Part shown: piece after piece, positions 11,674 through 26,000 of the stretch
Layout of the letters: the number at the start of each line of letters is the position of its first letter
How positions within the stretch are numbered: position 1 is the stretch's first letter
Assembly: GCF_001039355.2 (NCBI RefSeq)
Contig: NW_019775714.1
Location: 144,574 to 208,573, forward strand
From: Lingula anatina
Lineage: Eukaryota; Brachiopoda; Lingulata; Lingulida; Lingulidae
Direction of reading: 5' to 3'
DNA: 64,000 nt
Notes under the pieces: model-generated
Seen by the model: only the letters and a program-made list of their open reading frames with translations
Database searches by the model: none
What the model was told of the DNA's origin: nothing
Position numbers and translations under genes: made by a program

Positions 11674-14586
11674 AAAACACTACAGTCTAGACAGCGATTA
11701 ACTTACAATGCGCATGCTTGATTCTAAAGTTGACTAGATGTAGATGCTATTTTACTTCATTCTTGGTCAACCCTGGGATCCAACCCAAGATCCTACCTAA
11801 GACTCTCAGTAAACCTATCGAGCTCCCCGTCTCACTGTGGAGCCATTTTGTATTTCCTTGATTGTTCTTCAGTTCCTAAAATTCGAGCAGGTAAATTCAC
11901 AGCAAATTCATAGCAATTAAGGGGTTCAACTAGGGTAAAATCCGGTGTAAACGCAGGCTAGTTATCACTCTCAATCCATTTCCTTGCGTACGTGATTTTT
12001 CTCAGAATTTTTATCATTGACAGGTGGAATTAGGATGAAACGTAGCTAAGTTAATTTACGCGTGGCTGGGAGATGTGTCAGCTAGTTTTGACCAAATGAG
12101 GCGACCTACCCTTCAGAGTGCTGATGTTATATGTAGAAGATAAAGCAGATAAACATTACCAACATTACTATTTCTTTATTGATATCGGCACATTTCATAC
12201 AAGGGCTATAATTTAGCAACAGAGTACAAGGAGACTGTGTATATAGATATTTAATAATATACAATATTTGACATAAAATATTTTAGAGATATTTTCTTTA
12301 AAAATGCAGTTACAGTATATACTACAGTTCTCACTCATTACATATATGTCAGCGTGTTGACTATAGAGTTGCCTTGCCAATCATGCTGTTTTTTTACCTT
12401 TTTAAAGACAGCTCCTCTTAAAAAGTCTTCTTCATTTGTGTCCAAAGAATAAACCTTTCCGTGGGGATACGGAAATTAATAGTTTCCATTTCTCGGAGAA
12501 AGGCATGTCTTTCTTTTCGGAAACTAAGGCTGGGGAGCAGGAAATGTTGTTCGCCCTCCCCCCTCCCCCTTCTAGTGTCTTCCTCCACAAATGTCTGCAC
12601 CGCGCACCGCGGTTCTTGAAAAATCTTTGCACAAAAATGCAGGGGTAGCGTAGTTTTTGGTAGCAACGTTTTATTTCTATCACACACTCAACCGTTTAAA
12701 CTTAAAAACCGTTACACAAGCGTTCTACATCTTAAGAGAAGGTAGTTGAAGGCAAAGTCTACGTGCAATTTCACCGAAATCAAGTCAGAATGATCGGTGC
12801 ATTTTTCTTTTTACTGAGAGGAGGATTAGTCGGTGTTTCGTTTCTTGGAAATGATGGGTGTAAATAGTTTTATATAGCTCCAGTTTTATTTTGTTTTTAC
12901 GGTCACTTTATACTGTAATCTAGACCGCGCGTCCATCATTAGCCACCCTGACCAACAGTGGCGACGCCGCCTATCAGAAGGAGGAGCGTAATAATTAAAG
13001 GACACTAAGAGTAAAGTATTTTAAAATTTTCTTTCAACATGTAATCATGCAATTGTAATCATGTTCAAAATCCTTCAAGTGCTGATAATAACTACACTTT
13101 CTCCATTTCTGATGCCTTTCCAATGTCTTTGTGATCGACATATATATATTTTACAGACCTATTTAACTACAAGTAATGTTATTTTAAATGTAAATGTAAA
13201 ATTTTAATTCAAAGCAATTAAAATGATTAAAAATTAAAAGCAATATGCTTATATCCCATATTCAATATATGTCTGCGCTCATCGTAAGATTATAGTCTGT
13301 TTTGTAAATTGTGGTAACTCTGCGTCTAAATTTCTAAGCCTTGTTTCTCTTTAACTGGACGCCAAACACGTTGTTACGCATGTGGTTATTATCATTAAAC
13401 ATTTAGTCTGATCTAAGATCTAATATACCATCTTAGGTCTGATTCAGTCAGTTCTCACCCAATAATGCCAGTAACCGCACTCCATTGCAGGTTTTGTTAT
13501 CTTTCCAAGAAAACATAAGTTAGTTGGCCATGATATTCATTGGAAGAAATGGTTCACGCCGTAGAAATCATCCGAGATAATCTAAAGACAGGCTGGGTTA
13601 CATCATACGTGACTAGAAAACGGTCGAGAATCAACGTTAGGTGGGTCTAACCTTTTAGCACCAAAAGTGAAATTCTATTCGTCTGGAATGTCGTCTCAGA
13701 AAGCAATATACAAAAGGTAACACGCAAAACATGAAGAGAATACAGTATAATGTTGTGCAGAAGACTATACCTCTGCAGAATTAAATAGAAAACTCCCATA
13801 GAAATATTTGTCGAGAAATTCTGTTAATTCCTCGCCGAAACGAACTCCCGCTTGTTTGTCATTATTTCTGATCCCACTTCCCTCCAAATCTCGCGAAAGC
13901 TCGCACGATTTTCTGTCCAATTGCGAGATTTTGGGACATATCGGATGGTTTCCATTTGAATGATAACAGAATTAAAACTATCGTTGGTCAAAGAATGGGA
14001 ATATGGCGCGTGTTACGTGAAAAGAAAAGATACTTAGAGTCACATATTTGCATCAATAGGGCTTTTAAAAGTATTTGAAAGAGTTTATCTCTTTTGAAAG
14101 AGTTTACCTTATGCTGTGGGATGTAGGCTACTGATGGCATCGTGCTATTCAACTTATACAAACATATTGAATACATATTTGCTATTCTCCTAAAAGAAAC
14201 TTCGATTTCATAGGTAAATATATTGCAATTATATAATCAGCACATATTTCAATCCTTAATTGTATGTAAGATGTGGTAAAAACAATTATTGACTTTGGTT
14301 GGGGTCGATTGGTTGTTTTTTAGACCTTGGAAAATTATATCGTCCGAAGCGTTTTAGTTGATACGTTCTGAGGTCTGAAAACATTATCTCGGACATATCA
14401 CATGAATATAATTTTGGCCATTACTAGATTTAATGTAACGCACACTCGTAAAAGTATCTATTGCATACAACAAATAGCTATACACATACATTTATTACTA
14501 GAAGATATATACGCAGATTGGAGTTTGAGTAGGAGTTCTCGGATTACATAATATACAGTTCTCTCAATCTGACATATTGGAACATA

Positions 14587-14606
14587 TTTTTTTTTTTTTT
14601 TTTTTT
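14587..14606. repeat. T20 homopolymer
   Basis: Uninterrupted run of T. Confidence 0.95.
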
Positions 14607-14855
14607 GCAAATAATTCTAAACGTTGTTTTTTAGCAAGTTGTAACATCATATAAGGCAGACTGTCCCCATTTTTTTCATTTGCTCAAATGCCGAGAGACA
14701 GCTCAGAAAACATTTGTATAAATGGATAAATGTCACGTTGTCGACGTCTGTGCAATCAAAAATAAATCGATGTTGTAAACACTTAAATGCTTCTTGTACT
14801 TTGAGAAGTCTTATCAAGCGCCAGGGTACAGTGCAGGGGTGGAGAGAGGGGTCCT

Positions 14856-15087
14856 CCCCCCCCCCCCCCCCCCCCCCCCCCNAGATATTGTGTCTGATGT
14901 TCTGTACTTGGTGACAGGAAATTAAGTGACCGGAAGAACACCAGAGATGTAGCACCCTCCCCTACCTCCAGTCTGTTCTTTGTGAATAGAGATACTGATG
15001 TTCTGAACTGGTGACAATATTGAATAAATTAAATAATGGAAGAACACCAAAGATATAGCCCCCTTCCCCCCCCCCCCCCCCCCCCCC
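14856..15087. repeat. Degenerate tandem repeat with poly-C ends
   Basis: A C26 run (14856-14881) ends at an N. Two diverged units of about 100 bases follow, sharing TGATGTTCTG, GGTGACA and GAAGAACACCA. The second ends in C22 (15066-15087) and the first in a C-rich stretch. Confidence 0.7.
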
Positions 15088-16854
15088 GGGTCGAGAGTAT
15101 AGTCGCACAGGAAACATCGATTGGTCTCATTTCAGTGTTTGCTACAGCGTGGTCTACTTTAAAAAGTGCACAAAAGTAGTGAATTCGATACTTCAACCGC
15201 GTACCCCCCCCCCTGTGGTGAGTGGTTCTTTAAATGTTTCTGTGGTGGAAGGACAGCGTTCTCCACTTCTGCGAAAAGGTCAAAAGATTGCGTTCTACAG
15301 AAATGCGTGCAATTACAACACACAAGCAAAGATCAACAAGGAAAGCAAGGAATAACAAAATATATTGTAAATAGATGACTGGTTTTTGTTCCTGATTTTC
15401 TGTTCAATTTTTATGAGTAGTCTTAAGTGGCTAACTGTAACATTAGTAACAACGACAACATCAAGTGACAGAGTGTTGACAATTATGTCATTTATGCATA
15501 ACAAAGATTTTATTCTAAAATTAAGCTGGCTGATTATTAAAAACAGAGATGGAAAGTCTATATGAAATCATTTATCAACGGGATTTGTAGACTATTAAAA
15601 ATGTTAATGTTAGAAGCAAACTACACTCATTCCAATCACGTTTTTATTGGACAAGCAAGAACGTAAGATAGGACACATTTACCTGTTTTTTTTTCTATTA
15701 CAATTTAACACTAATCAAAATTAAAGTCGTGGTGACGTAATCACCGCTGCTCAGTCTGTCTACGTGGTTTAATCCTCACTCTAGTTACCGCGATCACACG
15801 CCGTGCAACCCGTTACGGGTGTCTGCATAACAATGCCAAATTGGGGGAGCGTTCTCCAGGGAAACCGCACTTACAAGCAAACATTTAGCCAGTTAGACTA
15901 CTCATTTAGCCATATAACAAATACATATTTATATTTTGGCTCCTTTTTCACCCTGTAGAACTTTTAGAATAATGATAATCTGTTTTATTCTGGTTGCTGA
16001 CATATAACTCTTGGCATACGTAAGGTGCGCCTATACACGATCTCAGTGCTCTCACTAGACAACCGCATTGATCTATCATTGACTCGGCATCCCAGCTCTG
16101 TGCACATATTTCAGATAGCTTATAAGTCACCATGTGGCAGTACATAAGTTGTGTGCGTGTGTGTGCGTGCGCGTGTGTTTGTGTGCATGCCAGCGTGTAA
16201 TTGTGTGCGTCCTTTTGTGTGTTCGTGTGCATGCGTGTGTGAGAGCGAGCGAGCGAGAGAAAGAGAGAGAGAAAGAGAGAGAGGGGCGTGGGAGTCGACA
16301 TACAACTGAGATCACTTCAGTACTGGTGGAGGTAATAGTTCGTCTACCCTCGATATCTTGGATGTCACCAGGTCTGGCTTTTACTTAGTTATTGCACGTA
16401 CACACACAATTACCTGTCTCTATTTTTGGCCATGTTCACCAACCTCGGTAAATAAACAAGTAATGTACTCTATTATTTTCCACTTTAGTTATTCAAAAGC
16501 AAATCAGACTAGAGATGGCCTAGAATTACGTAGAAACTGCATGGGCTCCCATCAAAGGCTAACCACCAATATATGCGGATTTCAATTTTGCGACATTTGC
16601 AAATTAATTCTCTCGGAAATTTCCTCGTTTTATGGTAGATTTAATAAGTGGTTAGAGCATACTTCAGGCGGCAGGTTTGATGGTAGATAGCTTGAATGGC
16701 TAAAATCAAGTTATTCTCACCAAAAAGACTTGCATTTTTATTATTTCCCTTCGGTCGATCCGTAAAAAAATGATATTCATCACTCTCTGACGAAAAAAAA
16801 ACTCGAATATTAAGAAACAGATGGAATTTCATTGGGAAGTGCGAAGACCCAAAG
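15088..16854. other. Non-coding sequence with a purine/pyrimidine microsatellite
   Basis: No gene recognised. A (GTGC)/(GAGC)/(GA) compound repeat spans 16150-16284 and generates repeat-encoded frames. Confidence 0.5.
16150..16284. repeat. Compound GT/GC/GA-rich microsatellite
   Basis: Imperfect GT and GTGC units pass into GAGC and then GA units. Confidence 0.9.
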
Positions 16855-17050
16855 TGTCGGTGTGACAGCAATGATAGTCTGCTAGAAACCGTAGTCTGTT
16901 TCCCATTACTTTGTATTACTTTGTACAGGTGACATGTGTCCCATATACTAACTAACCCCAATACTCCAACTAACCCTAACCTGTACTAAACATATAGGAC
17001 CCATTCCTAGGACTACCATTCATGTCTCACCTGTTTTGGATAAAATCGGA
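16855..17050 (+). repeat. Contig-end overlap before the N at 17051
   Basis: From 16861 the sequence appears identical to 17058-17247 and nearly identical to the start of the 22743 copy. It is the unmerged end of a contig. Confidence 0.85.
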
Positions 17051-17051
17051 N

Positions 17052-17266
17052 TTTCGTTGTGACAGCAATGATAGTCTGCTAGAAACCGTAGTCTGTTTCC
17101 CATTACTTTGTATTACTTTGTACAGGTGACATGTGTCCCATATACTAACTAACCCCAATACTCCAACTAACCCTAACCTGTACTAAACATATAGGACCCA
17201 TTCCTAGGACTACCATTCATGTCTCACCTGTTTTGGATAAAATCGGAAACTTTGTGTGCATGTGTA

Positions 17267-17328
<62 letters not shown>

Positions 17329-18688
17329 CTATGGGAAAGGGCAATTTGTATGTTAGCTATACGTGTTCTATTAAATTTGTTTTGGCAATGGCATGGCCTG
17401 AATATTTGGCAAATTGAAAAAATATTTTTTGGCAATTGTCTTACGGCACAAATTATGGAAGGCATGACCAATCAATTAAGTAGGTCCAGGTTGAAAAACT
17501 TTGACACTTTTAATTATATTAATTTGTTTATTTTATTTTTTTATTTTTACTAGATTCTGCAACTCTCTTAGTGCCATCTATCGGACAACGCTCGAACCAG
17601 ATAGTTTTGGATGAGTCGAAGCACAATTCCGGATGAGCGACAACTGGTCACAACAAGCACAATCTGACACCTGTCGTCACCAGTATGTCACGCAGATTTT
17701 GTTACAGTGCCCTAGTTGAGATGCTGATTGCGCTTTTCCACAATTTTTGATTTTGATTTCAAACGGTTTTTCCGTAAAGCCGACCGATTTTGTCATTTAT
17801 CTTGTCAAAGGCGATTCTAACATAGATTAAACTGACTGGTCATATCATCCTCTGAAGATTATACATAGATTTAGAAATACTTTCATGTCATCAGGAATAA
17901 ATTGGCATCTATCACATCCTACTGACGACGCTCCACATTTTTCTTCATACAAAGTTTCTGAATGGCATCAGACAAAATAACGCAATTCACTAAAAAAAAT
18001 GTGTGCTTAAAGTAATTTCAAAACATTGTGTCTAATGTTGAGATACAAATTCAGTGTGTTACAGGTCTTATTTAACTTTTTAGAGTATGTATGAACTATT
18101 TATACTAATAAGCATTATTCATATTTGATACTTCTGGTAACCTTAATAGTTGCGTAACGCTTTCAATCTTATTAAGAAAGTAGGTCTTGATTCAAGACAC
18201 CCAGTGGTTTTTAAAGTCACCTGTATCTAAAACGAATAGTTTCAAAATGACTTAATGACTTCACCATTCATGCCACTTCTATCAACAAGAATATACAAGA
18301 CGTAATAGGATGAGGCTGCGCTCATATCAGCGTGTATATTATCCTGTGGTCTAGCACGTGTGTTTCTGTTCCCCATATAGTTCCTCTGCTTGTTTTCACA
18401 TACACTGGGAGATGCCAAGTGCCAAGTGTCGGAAGAATGCTTCGTAATGTGCTGTAACGCAATGAAGTTTGGAGATATATATCACTTTGTACCGCGGCAT
18501 GATGCTTGGATCGTCCTAACTCGATACTGAGGAGGCACATCTGGGAGGCGAGGGTGTTGAGGGTTCCCTGTATCATTGTGTATCATTGATATCGTGAGGC
18601 CTATAATGTACCGACTGCACTTTTTTGGTGTTAGCAATCTTAAACTCCTAAAAGAAGCCATTTTCGTCATCTTATTCCCAAAAACATT

Positions 18689-18726
<38 letters not shown>

Positions 18727-21700
18727 GCAGCCACCAGAAGGCATCACCTCTATCCCTGCCCAATCTACACCCCACGTGTAAAGCACCTCCCAACAATTAG
18801 CAAGCCATTTCCAGAGTATACACTCTCTGTTGGAAGCCAGATTGTTGAACCCCAATTTGACAGATCGACAGATTTCATGCTAATTCGAGGAAATTGATGA
18901 AACGCGTTTTGCAGCAAGGTGCCCGAGGTGTCATAGGTATACGAGATTAACAGAAATATGATATTTGAATAAACAAAACCATAACAACACGTTACGGTGT
19001 AAAAAAAACCTGTGCTTTATTTTAGATTAGTGTTTATTGCCATAGAGATATTTATCTATGGAAAACCTTCATGGTTTAAGGAGTCGTTTGGCGTTCCAGG
19101 CTCTCCATGTGTGTCTACACTGTGGCCAAAGAGCGTGGAGACGACCAGAAACAGCAAGCAACTCCTGTACGAACTTGTGGTGGTAGCATCTTCAAACAGT
19201 ATACGGAATATTTGTCTCTTCTATGGCCTGGTTCTCTGGCAATTCTGTGATCAGGGTAGACTTTCTACGTGTCCAACGTTGTACAGTTTGTTGCTCATCT
19301 GGAGTCTGCGTGAGGAAAGTTTGGGTGTCATATCATCTCAATAACAAAAACTTTGTTGAACAGGAAGAGAGCGCCTGACCAAAACACGTTAAAAGTTTTA
19401 TTAATGGCTTGATATGCACCTTTTCTGTTCTTTTCTAAAACTACCGGCCTGGAAGAATTAAAAACACAAGAGCAAGCGCAGTGCTTAGTCGTTCGTGTTC
19501 ATATTGCTCATGTGGCAGGGAATCCTAAAAGACATGATCCCTTCGGATACATTTCGCCCGAGAAGCTATTTCCTCTACTTTCCTTCATTATTTCTTGCCA
19601 CCAAGTTCCTCGCATTACTGTTTGGCTGCAAGCGGTTTTCACCCGATTGAACAATCCAGATTTTCTAGAATGGAAGCATCAGGAGCACTTGGCAGACGAC
19701 ATGACCTTTCCCGCCTTTTCGAATCTCGTTTGATAAAATCCTTGTTAGCAGTCCCGTCAGGAAATTCCACAATGGCGGTGTAACTTTCCCTGAAAAACTA
19801 TTACAGAGTCAGTGTTTTGAATGAAGTGTTTTTTAAAATTAAAATTAAACAAAGTCCAAGAAATGTTTCGGTGCAATTCACGGAAAAAGTGTTCAGTGGC
19901 TGCACTTTTAAAGTAAAAGGTCCTCTTCAGTCGTTATCTGAAATGAGTTGTTTTATTTTTGGTTTATCTTATAGTCCTTATATGCCATAACGTTTATGTG
20001 AAACATAACATCGTCTATAATATATATATTAAACAGTGTCAAAAACTGCCCTAAGCTTAGGACGAATGATCTTAATATCACATGAACTGAAAGTATTTCG
20101 TTTAATTTGACGTTGGGCAGGGTCTCTGGCATCGTATAATTCTCCAAATAGGTCGATTGGATATTAAGTATGTTATAAACAATATAATAACAAATAAAAT
20201 TAAAGCGAATAAGCGAATAATAAGCAAACATGAGGAAGATGCTTGTAGTTGATTTGAGCTGGCTGCACTGGTTACAGCATATCGGGCGGTCAGTGAGTCC
20301 ACTACAAGGCGATTTTAGGTGTGTAGCGGACAGTAACAGACGCGGGCCTGGAAGACGACCCTTCCAATCCCTTCCAGGTCTTTTGTTTTTCGCGCTGTTT
20401 CACATGTGTTTTAATCGCATGTTCGTTGAACGGTGAGCGTCTGAGAGATATGGCGGCCTGTTTGTTTGTAAACCCGGTGCCACCAAACTCTAATGCACAA
20501 ATCTGACCTTCACAGCTGTTGATATTGTATAATTCAGACGCTGTAATCTTGGACCGTGTGCTGATTTTTAAGACTCAGTGCGTCTTGTTCAAGTGTATTT
20601 CTCAAGTAAGTACATTTTCTAAATTACTTTTTTTATCTAAAAGGATAGAAAATCTGGCTGAGAAACTGGCTTTCTGGCATAAAGAAATGCAACCTGCGGT
20701 CGTATGACTAATGCTTTATAATAGACAGGAGAGAAAAGGAAGAATTTTCTGATCACCTGATATCTTGAACGCCTAAAAATTAATGAAGCTGAAAAAAATG
20801 ATTCATACTTTTTACCATGATTATATAATTTTGTCAAGTTCTAGTATGTTTTTTCCAGACAGTGCATAATGTCAACTCATGGAGACTTACGAACTTACAC
20901 TGAGTGACTCTGATATGTAATCAGTGTGTTAAAACTTGGTACGAACACCTTAACCAATATAAAGAGAGAATTCCCATTAGGCCTCTACTGCGTCTAGTGT
21001 CGAGTTCCTTTATTGACTGCTATCTGCTATTGACGATAAATGGAAAGTTGCAAAATTATTTGTTTCCTACTGTTATAGGCCGATTAATATAGCGAACAAA
21101 CCAAGAAACCGACTCCGTCACTGGATGTTATCCTTCGTGTAACAAATCTTGAATCAATACATTATGTATTTGAGATTACATATGTAAATATGTGTCAGAC
21201 GCTTTTTTTCTGAAACAACCTAAAAGGAAAAGTATAATAAAATATTTCTGTTATGATTCTGCTAAGGTTATACAGCAATTATATTTCAACTAATATTTTT
21301 ATTTAGCTCATAGATTTAATCTCAGATAGGCTAGCACACGATAGCTATAAAACCATTTAAAACGAAAAGAAATGCCCAAATCAATTCCGTGACGATGTTG
21401 ATTCGTGTTAATTCTATCCAACTTCTGACATTTTCACCCCAAACCGTGAAAAAGTAGAATAACTGATCAATAAATATCAGTTTATATTAAACGCAATTTC
21501 TTAGCGTAACAAGCATCATGATTATAATAATTAATCGTTTTCTTTTTTCCACTCTTGGGCGTTCCTTCGGTTCCTGGATTAAAAATCCGGAACACTGAAA
21601 AATAAATCGTATATTAACAGAGTATATAACATCTGTCATATTGTTAAATTAAGGTGGTGACAAGGCGTGTCAATATAATGCTGAATATGACATTTCCAAC

Positions 21701-22741
21701 AAGCGAGATCGTGTAATCCTTTCACTCTGTTGCTACAGTTCTTGGCAATAGTGTGCGTGTCACGTAAATGTATCTTGGATATCAAACGTTGCTATGTACG
21801 GTTACGCATTTTAATAATCAGATTTGCGTCCATTGACTCTGGATAATTCTTTCAAGTCAATAATAACACCATGAAATACCGGATAATGATGTCCACCAAG
21901 CTATTTATACTTATTCTAGGCTACATTACAATTCAACAATTTTACAGTGCTTACCGATTACCACTTCAAAACACAAATTAAATCTACAAACATGCGTTTT
22001 AAAGAGAACAATATTATTCCGATGGCTTACACCAAGCGAACATCTACGTTCATTTCTGGCAATTTCGTTTTACGTGAACCTGAAGTAGGCATTTCATAAC
22101 TGGATCATAACTATAAAATTAGCACCGGGATATCCAAACATTAACACAGTTTGTCAAAAAACGCTTATGACGGTAATGATGATAAAAGAAATATTTTCCA
22201 CTACCATTTACGACATTTATACGCAAGAGGTAAATTATACATGTATATGATTGACAACATCGCACTGCATTCAAAACAGGTGAATCCATTACCAAAAATA
22301 CTATACCATAAATTGATTGAAGTGTTAGTCAAAATTGAAAGTTTTCATTGCAGATCAGATGCAGCACAATTGTGTTCTCTCGAGCATCCGACGCACAGAA
22401 GCAAGAGTAAAAAAAAAAACAAAATTACAGTTACAAACAAAGCCCTATAGACTTTCTTTAATCATAAATTGGGCCTAGTTAGACCAAGGCAGACCGGTGA
22501 TGGGGGGAGCTTTAGTTATGTACAGTCCTGTTTGTAGACGGTTGTTCAGAGGACGGGGTATTCAAATACATTGAATGAAGGAGCTTTCATTTTATTCTGT
22601 TTTCCTGTTTAAAATGTCAAAAACACAATTACCAATTGTACATTCTCAGAAACCAAGCGCTTCATTTCCACGGACTCGTTTACCAGGAACTAGCAGATAG
22701 ATTCCTACTAGGACAAAATATGTTCATACATTTTCCTACTC
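17052..22741 (+). repeat. 5.7-kb segment, first copy (likely alternative haplotype contig)
   Basis: The whole segment matches 22743-28428 in the same orientation with scattered substitutions, small indels and different microsatellite lengths: (ATT)n at 17268-17325 and (GA)n at 18692-18725. It is bounded by single Ns at 17051 and 22742. Its first about 190 bases also repeat the end of the preceding contig (16861-17050). Short open frames are shared with the second copy, but none is recognisable. No gene is called here. Confidence 0.9.
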
Positions 22742-22742
22742 N

Positions 22743-22957
22743 TGTCGGTGTGACAGCAATGATAGTCTGCTAGAAACCGTAGTCTGTTTCCCATTACTTT
22801 GTATTACTTTGTACAGGTGACATGTGTCCCATATACTAACTTACCCCAATACTCCAACTAACCCTAACCTGTACTAAACATATAGGACCCATTCCTAGGA
22901 CTACCATTCATGTCTCACCTGTTTTGGATAAAATCGGAAACTTTGTGTGCATGTGTA

Positions 22958-23028
<71 letters not shown>

Positions 23029-26000
23029 CTATGGGAAAGGGCGATTTGTATGTTAGATATACGTGTTTTATTAAATTTGTTTTGGCAATGGAAAGGGACC
23101 TGAATATTTGGCGAATTAAAAAAAGTTTTGGCAAATTGTCTTACGGCACAAATTATGGAAGGCATGACCAATCAATTAAGTAGGTCCAGGTTGAAAAACT
23201 TTGACACTTTTAATTATATTAATTTGTTTATTTTATTTTTTTATTTTTACTACAGACTGTAGATTCTGCAACTCTCTTAGTGCCAACTATCGGACAACGC
23301 TCGAACCAGATAGTTTTGGATGAGTCGAAGCACAATTCCGGATGAGCGACAACTGGTCACAACAAGCACAATCTAACACCTGTCGTCACCAGTATGCCAC
23401 GCAGATTTTGTTACAGTGCCCTAGTTGAGATGCTGATTGCGCTTTTCCACAATTTTTGATTTTGATTTCAAACGGTTTTTCCGTAAAGCCGACCGATTTT
23501 GTCATTTATCTTGTCAAAGGCGATTCAAACATAGATTAAACTGACTGGTCATATCATCCTCTGAAGATTACACATAGATTTAGAAATACTTTCATGTCAT
23601 CAGGAATAAATTGGCATCTATCACATCCTACTGACGACGCTCCACATTTTTCTTCATACAAAGTTTCTGAATGGCATCAGACAAAATAAAGCTATCACTA
23701 AAAAAATGTGTGCTTAAAGTAATTTCAAAACATTGTGTCTAATGTTGAGATACAAATTCAGTGTGTTACAGGTCTTATATAACTTTTTAGAGTATGTATG
23801 AACTATTTATACAAATAAGCATTATTCATATTTGATACTTCTGGTAACCTTAATAGTTGCGTAACGCTTTCAATCTTATTAGGAAAGTAGGTCTTGATTC
23901 AAGACACCCAGTGGTTTAAGTCACCTGTATCTAAAACGAATAGTTTCAAAATGACTTAATGACTTCACCATTCATGCCACTTCTATCAACAAGAATATAC
24001 AAGACGTAATAGGATGAGGCTGCGCTCATATCAGCGTGTATATTATCCTGTGGTCCAGCGTGTGTGTTTCTGTTCCCCATATAGTTCCTCTGCTTGTTTT
24101 CACATACACTGGGAGATGCCAAGTGCCAAGTGTCGGAAGAATGCTTCGTAATGTGCTGTAACGCAATGAAGTTTGGAGATATATATCACTTTGTACCGCG
24201 GCATGATGCTTGGATCGTCCTAACTCGATACTGAGGAGGCACATCTTGGGGTAGAGGGTGTTGAGGGTTCCCTGTATCATTGTATATCATTGATATCGTG
24301 AGGCCTATAATGTACCGACTGCACTTTTTTGGTGTTAGCAATCTTAAACTCCTAAAAGAAGCCATTTTCGTCATCTTATTCCCAAAAACATTTTTGAGAG
24401 AGAGAGAGAGAGGCAGCCACCAGAAGGCATCACCTCTATCACTGCCCAATCTACACCCCACGTGTAAAGCACCTCCCAACAATTAGCAAGCCATTTCCAG
24501 AGTATACACTCTCTGTTGGAAGCCAGATTGTTGAACCCCAATTTGACAGATCGACAGATTTCATGCTAATTCGAGGAAATTGATGAAACGCGTTTTGCAG
24601 CAAGGTGCCCGAGGTGTCATAGGTATACGAGATTAACAGAAATATGATATTTGAATAAACAAAACCATAACAACACGTTACGGTGTAAAAAAAACCTGTG
24701 CTTTATTTTAGATTAGTGTTTATTGCCATAGAGATATTTATCTATGGAAAACCTTCATGGTTTAAGGAGTCGTTTGGCGTTCCAGGCTCTCCATGTGTGG
24801 CTACACTGTGGCCAAAGAGCGTGGAGACGACCAGAAACAGCAAGCAACTCCTGTACGAACTTGTGGTGGTAGCATCTTCAAACAGTATACGGGATATTTG
24901 TCTCTTCTATGGCCTGGTTTTCTGGCAACTCTGTGATCAGGGCAGACTTTCTATGTGTCCAACTTTGTACAGTTTGTTGCTCATCTGGAGTCTGCGTGAG
25001 GAAAGTTTGGGTGTCATATCATCTCAATAACAAAAACTTTGTTGAACAGGAAGAGAGCGCCTGACCAAAACACGTTAAAAGTTTTATTAATGGCTTGATA
25101 TGCACCTTTTCTCTTCTTTTCTAAAACCACCGGCCTGGAAGAATTAAAAACACAAGAGCAAGCGCAGTGCTTAGTCGTTCGTGTTCATATTGCTCATGTG
25201 GCAGGGAATCCTAAAAGACATGATCCCTTCGGATACATTTCGCCCGAGAAGCTATTTCCTCTACTTTCCTTCATTATTTCTTGCCACCAAGTTCCTCGCA
25301 TTACTGTTTGGCTGCAAGCGGTTTTCACCCGATTGAACAATCCAGATTTTCTAGAATGGAAGCATCAGGAGCACTTGGCAGACGACATGACCTTTCCCGC
25401 CTTTTCGAATCTCGTTTGATAAAATCCTTGTTAGCAGTCCCGTCAGGAAATTCCACAATGGCAGTGTAACTTTCCCTGAAAAAGTATTACAGAGTCAGTG
25501 TTTTGAATGAAGTGTTTTAATTAAACAAAGTCCAAGAAATGTTTCGGTGCAATTCACGGAAACGTGTTCAGTGGCTGCACTTTTAAAGTAAAAGGTCCTC
25601 TTCAGGCGTTATCTTAAATGAGTTGTTTTATTTTTGGTTTATCTTATAGTCCTTATATGCCATCACGTTTATGTGAAACATCCAAAGGTCTATAATATAT
25701 ATATTAAACAGTGTCAAAAACTGCCCTAAGCTTAGGACGAATGATCTTAATATCACATGAACTGAAAGTATTTCGTTTAATTTGACATTGGGCAGGGTCT
25801 CTGGCATCGTATAATTCTCCAAATAGGTCGGTTGGATATTAAGTATGTTATAAACAATATAATAACAAATAAAATTAAAGCGAATAAGCGAATGATAAGC
25901 AAACATGAGGACGATGCTTGTAGTTGATTTCAGCAGGCTGCACTGGTTACGGCATATCGGGCGGTCAGTAAGTCCACTACAAGGCGATTTTAGGTGTGTG

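Larger units (their letters stand above)
9436..14586. other. Non-coding sequence with simple repeats
   Basis: Apart from the microsatellites listed separately, this stretch is AT-rich, with a (TTTC)-rich tract at 10022-10062. The overlapping frames at about 12418-12687 on both strands have no recognisable domain. No gene is called. Confidence 0.5.

Noticed and set aside
16120-16388. Cys/Val-rich and His/Thr-rich frames on both strands
   Set aside because: They are translations of GT/GA simple repeats.
16647-16685. tRNA-like or SINE-like A box (AGTGGTTAGAGCA) and B box (GGTTTGATGG)
   Set aside because: The two boxes are only about 15 bases apart, too close for a tRNA promoter, and no cloverleaf could be built.
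16960-16982. CTAACCCTAACC, telomere-like
   Set aside because: Only about two imperfect units, repeated in the window only because of the contig overlaps.
17233-17553. Poly-Leu and poly-Asn frames at the (ATT)n arrays
   Set aside because: Trinucleotide microsatellite read in different frames; array length differs between the two copies.
19012-19344. 110-codon frame present in both copies of the 5.7-kb segment (also at 24698-25030)
   Set aside because: Presence in both copies follows from their near identity. The differences between copies include amino-acid changes, and no family is recognisable.
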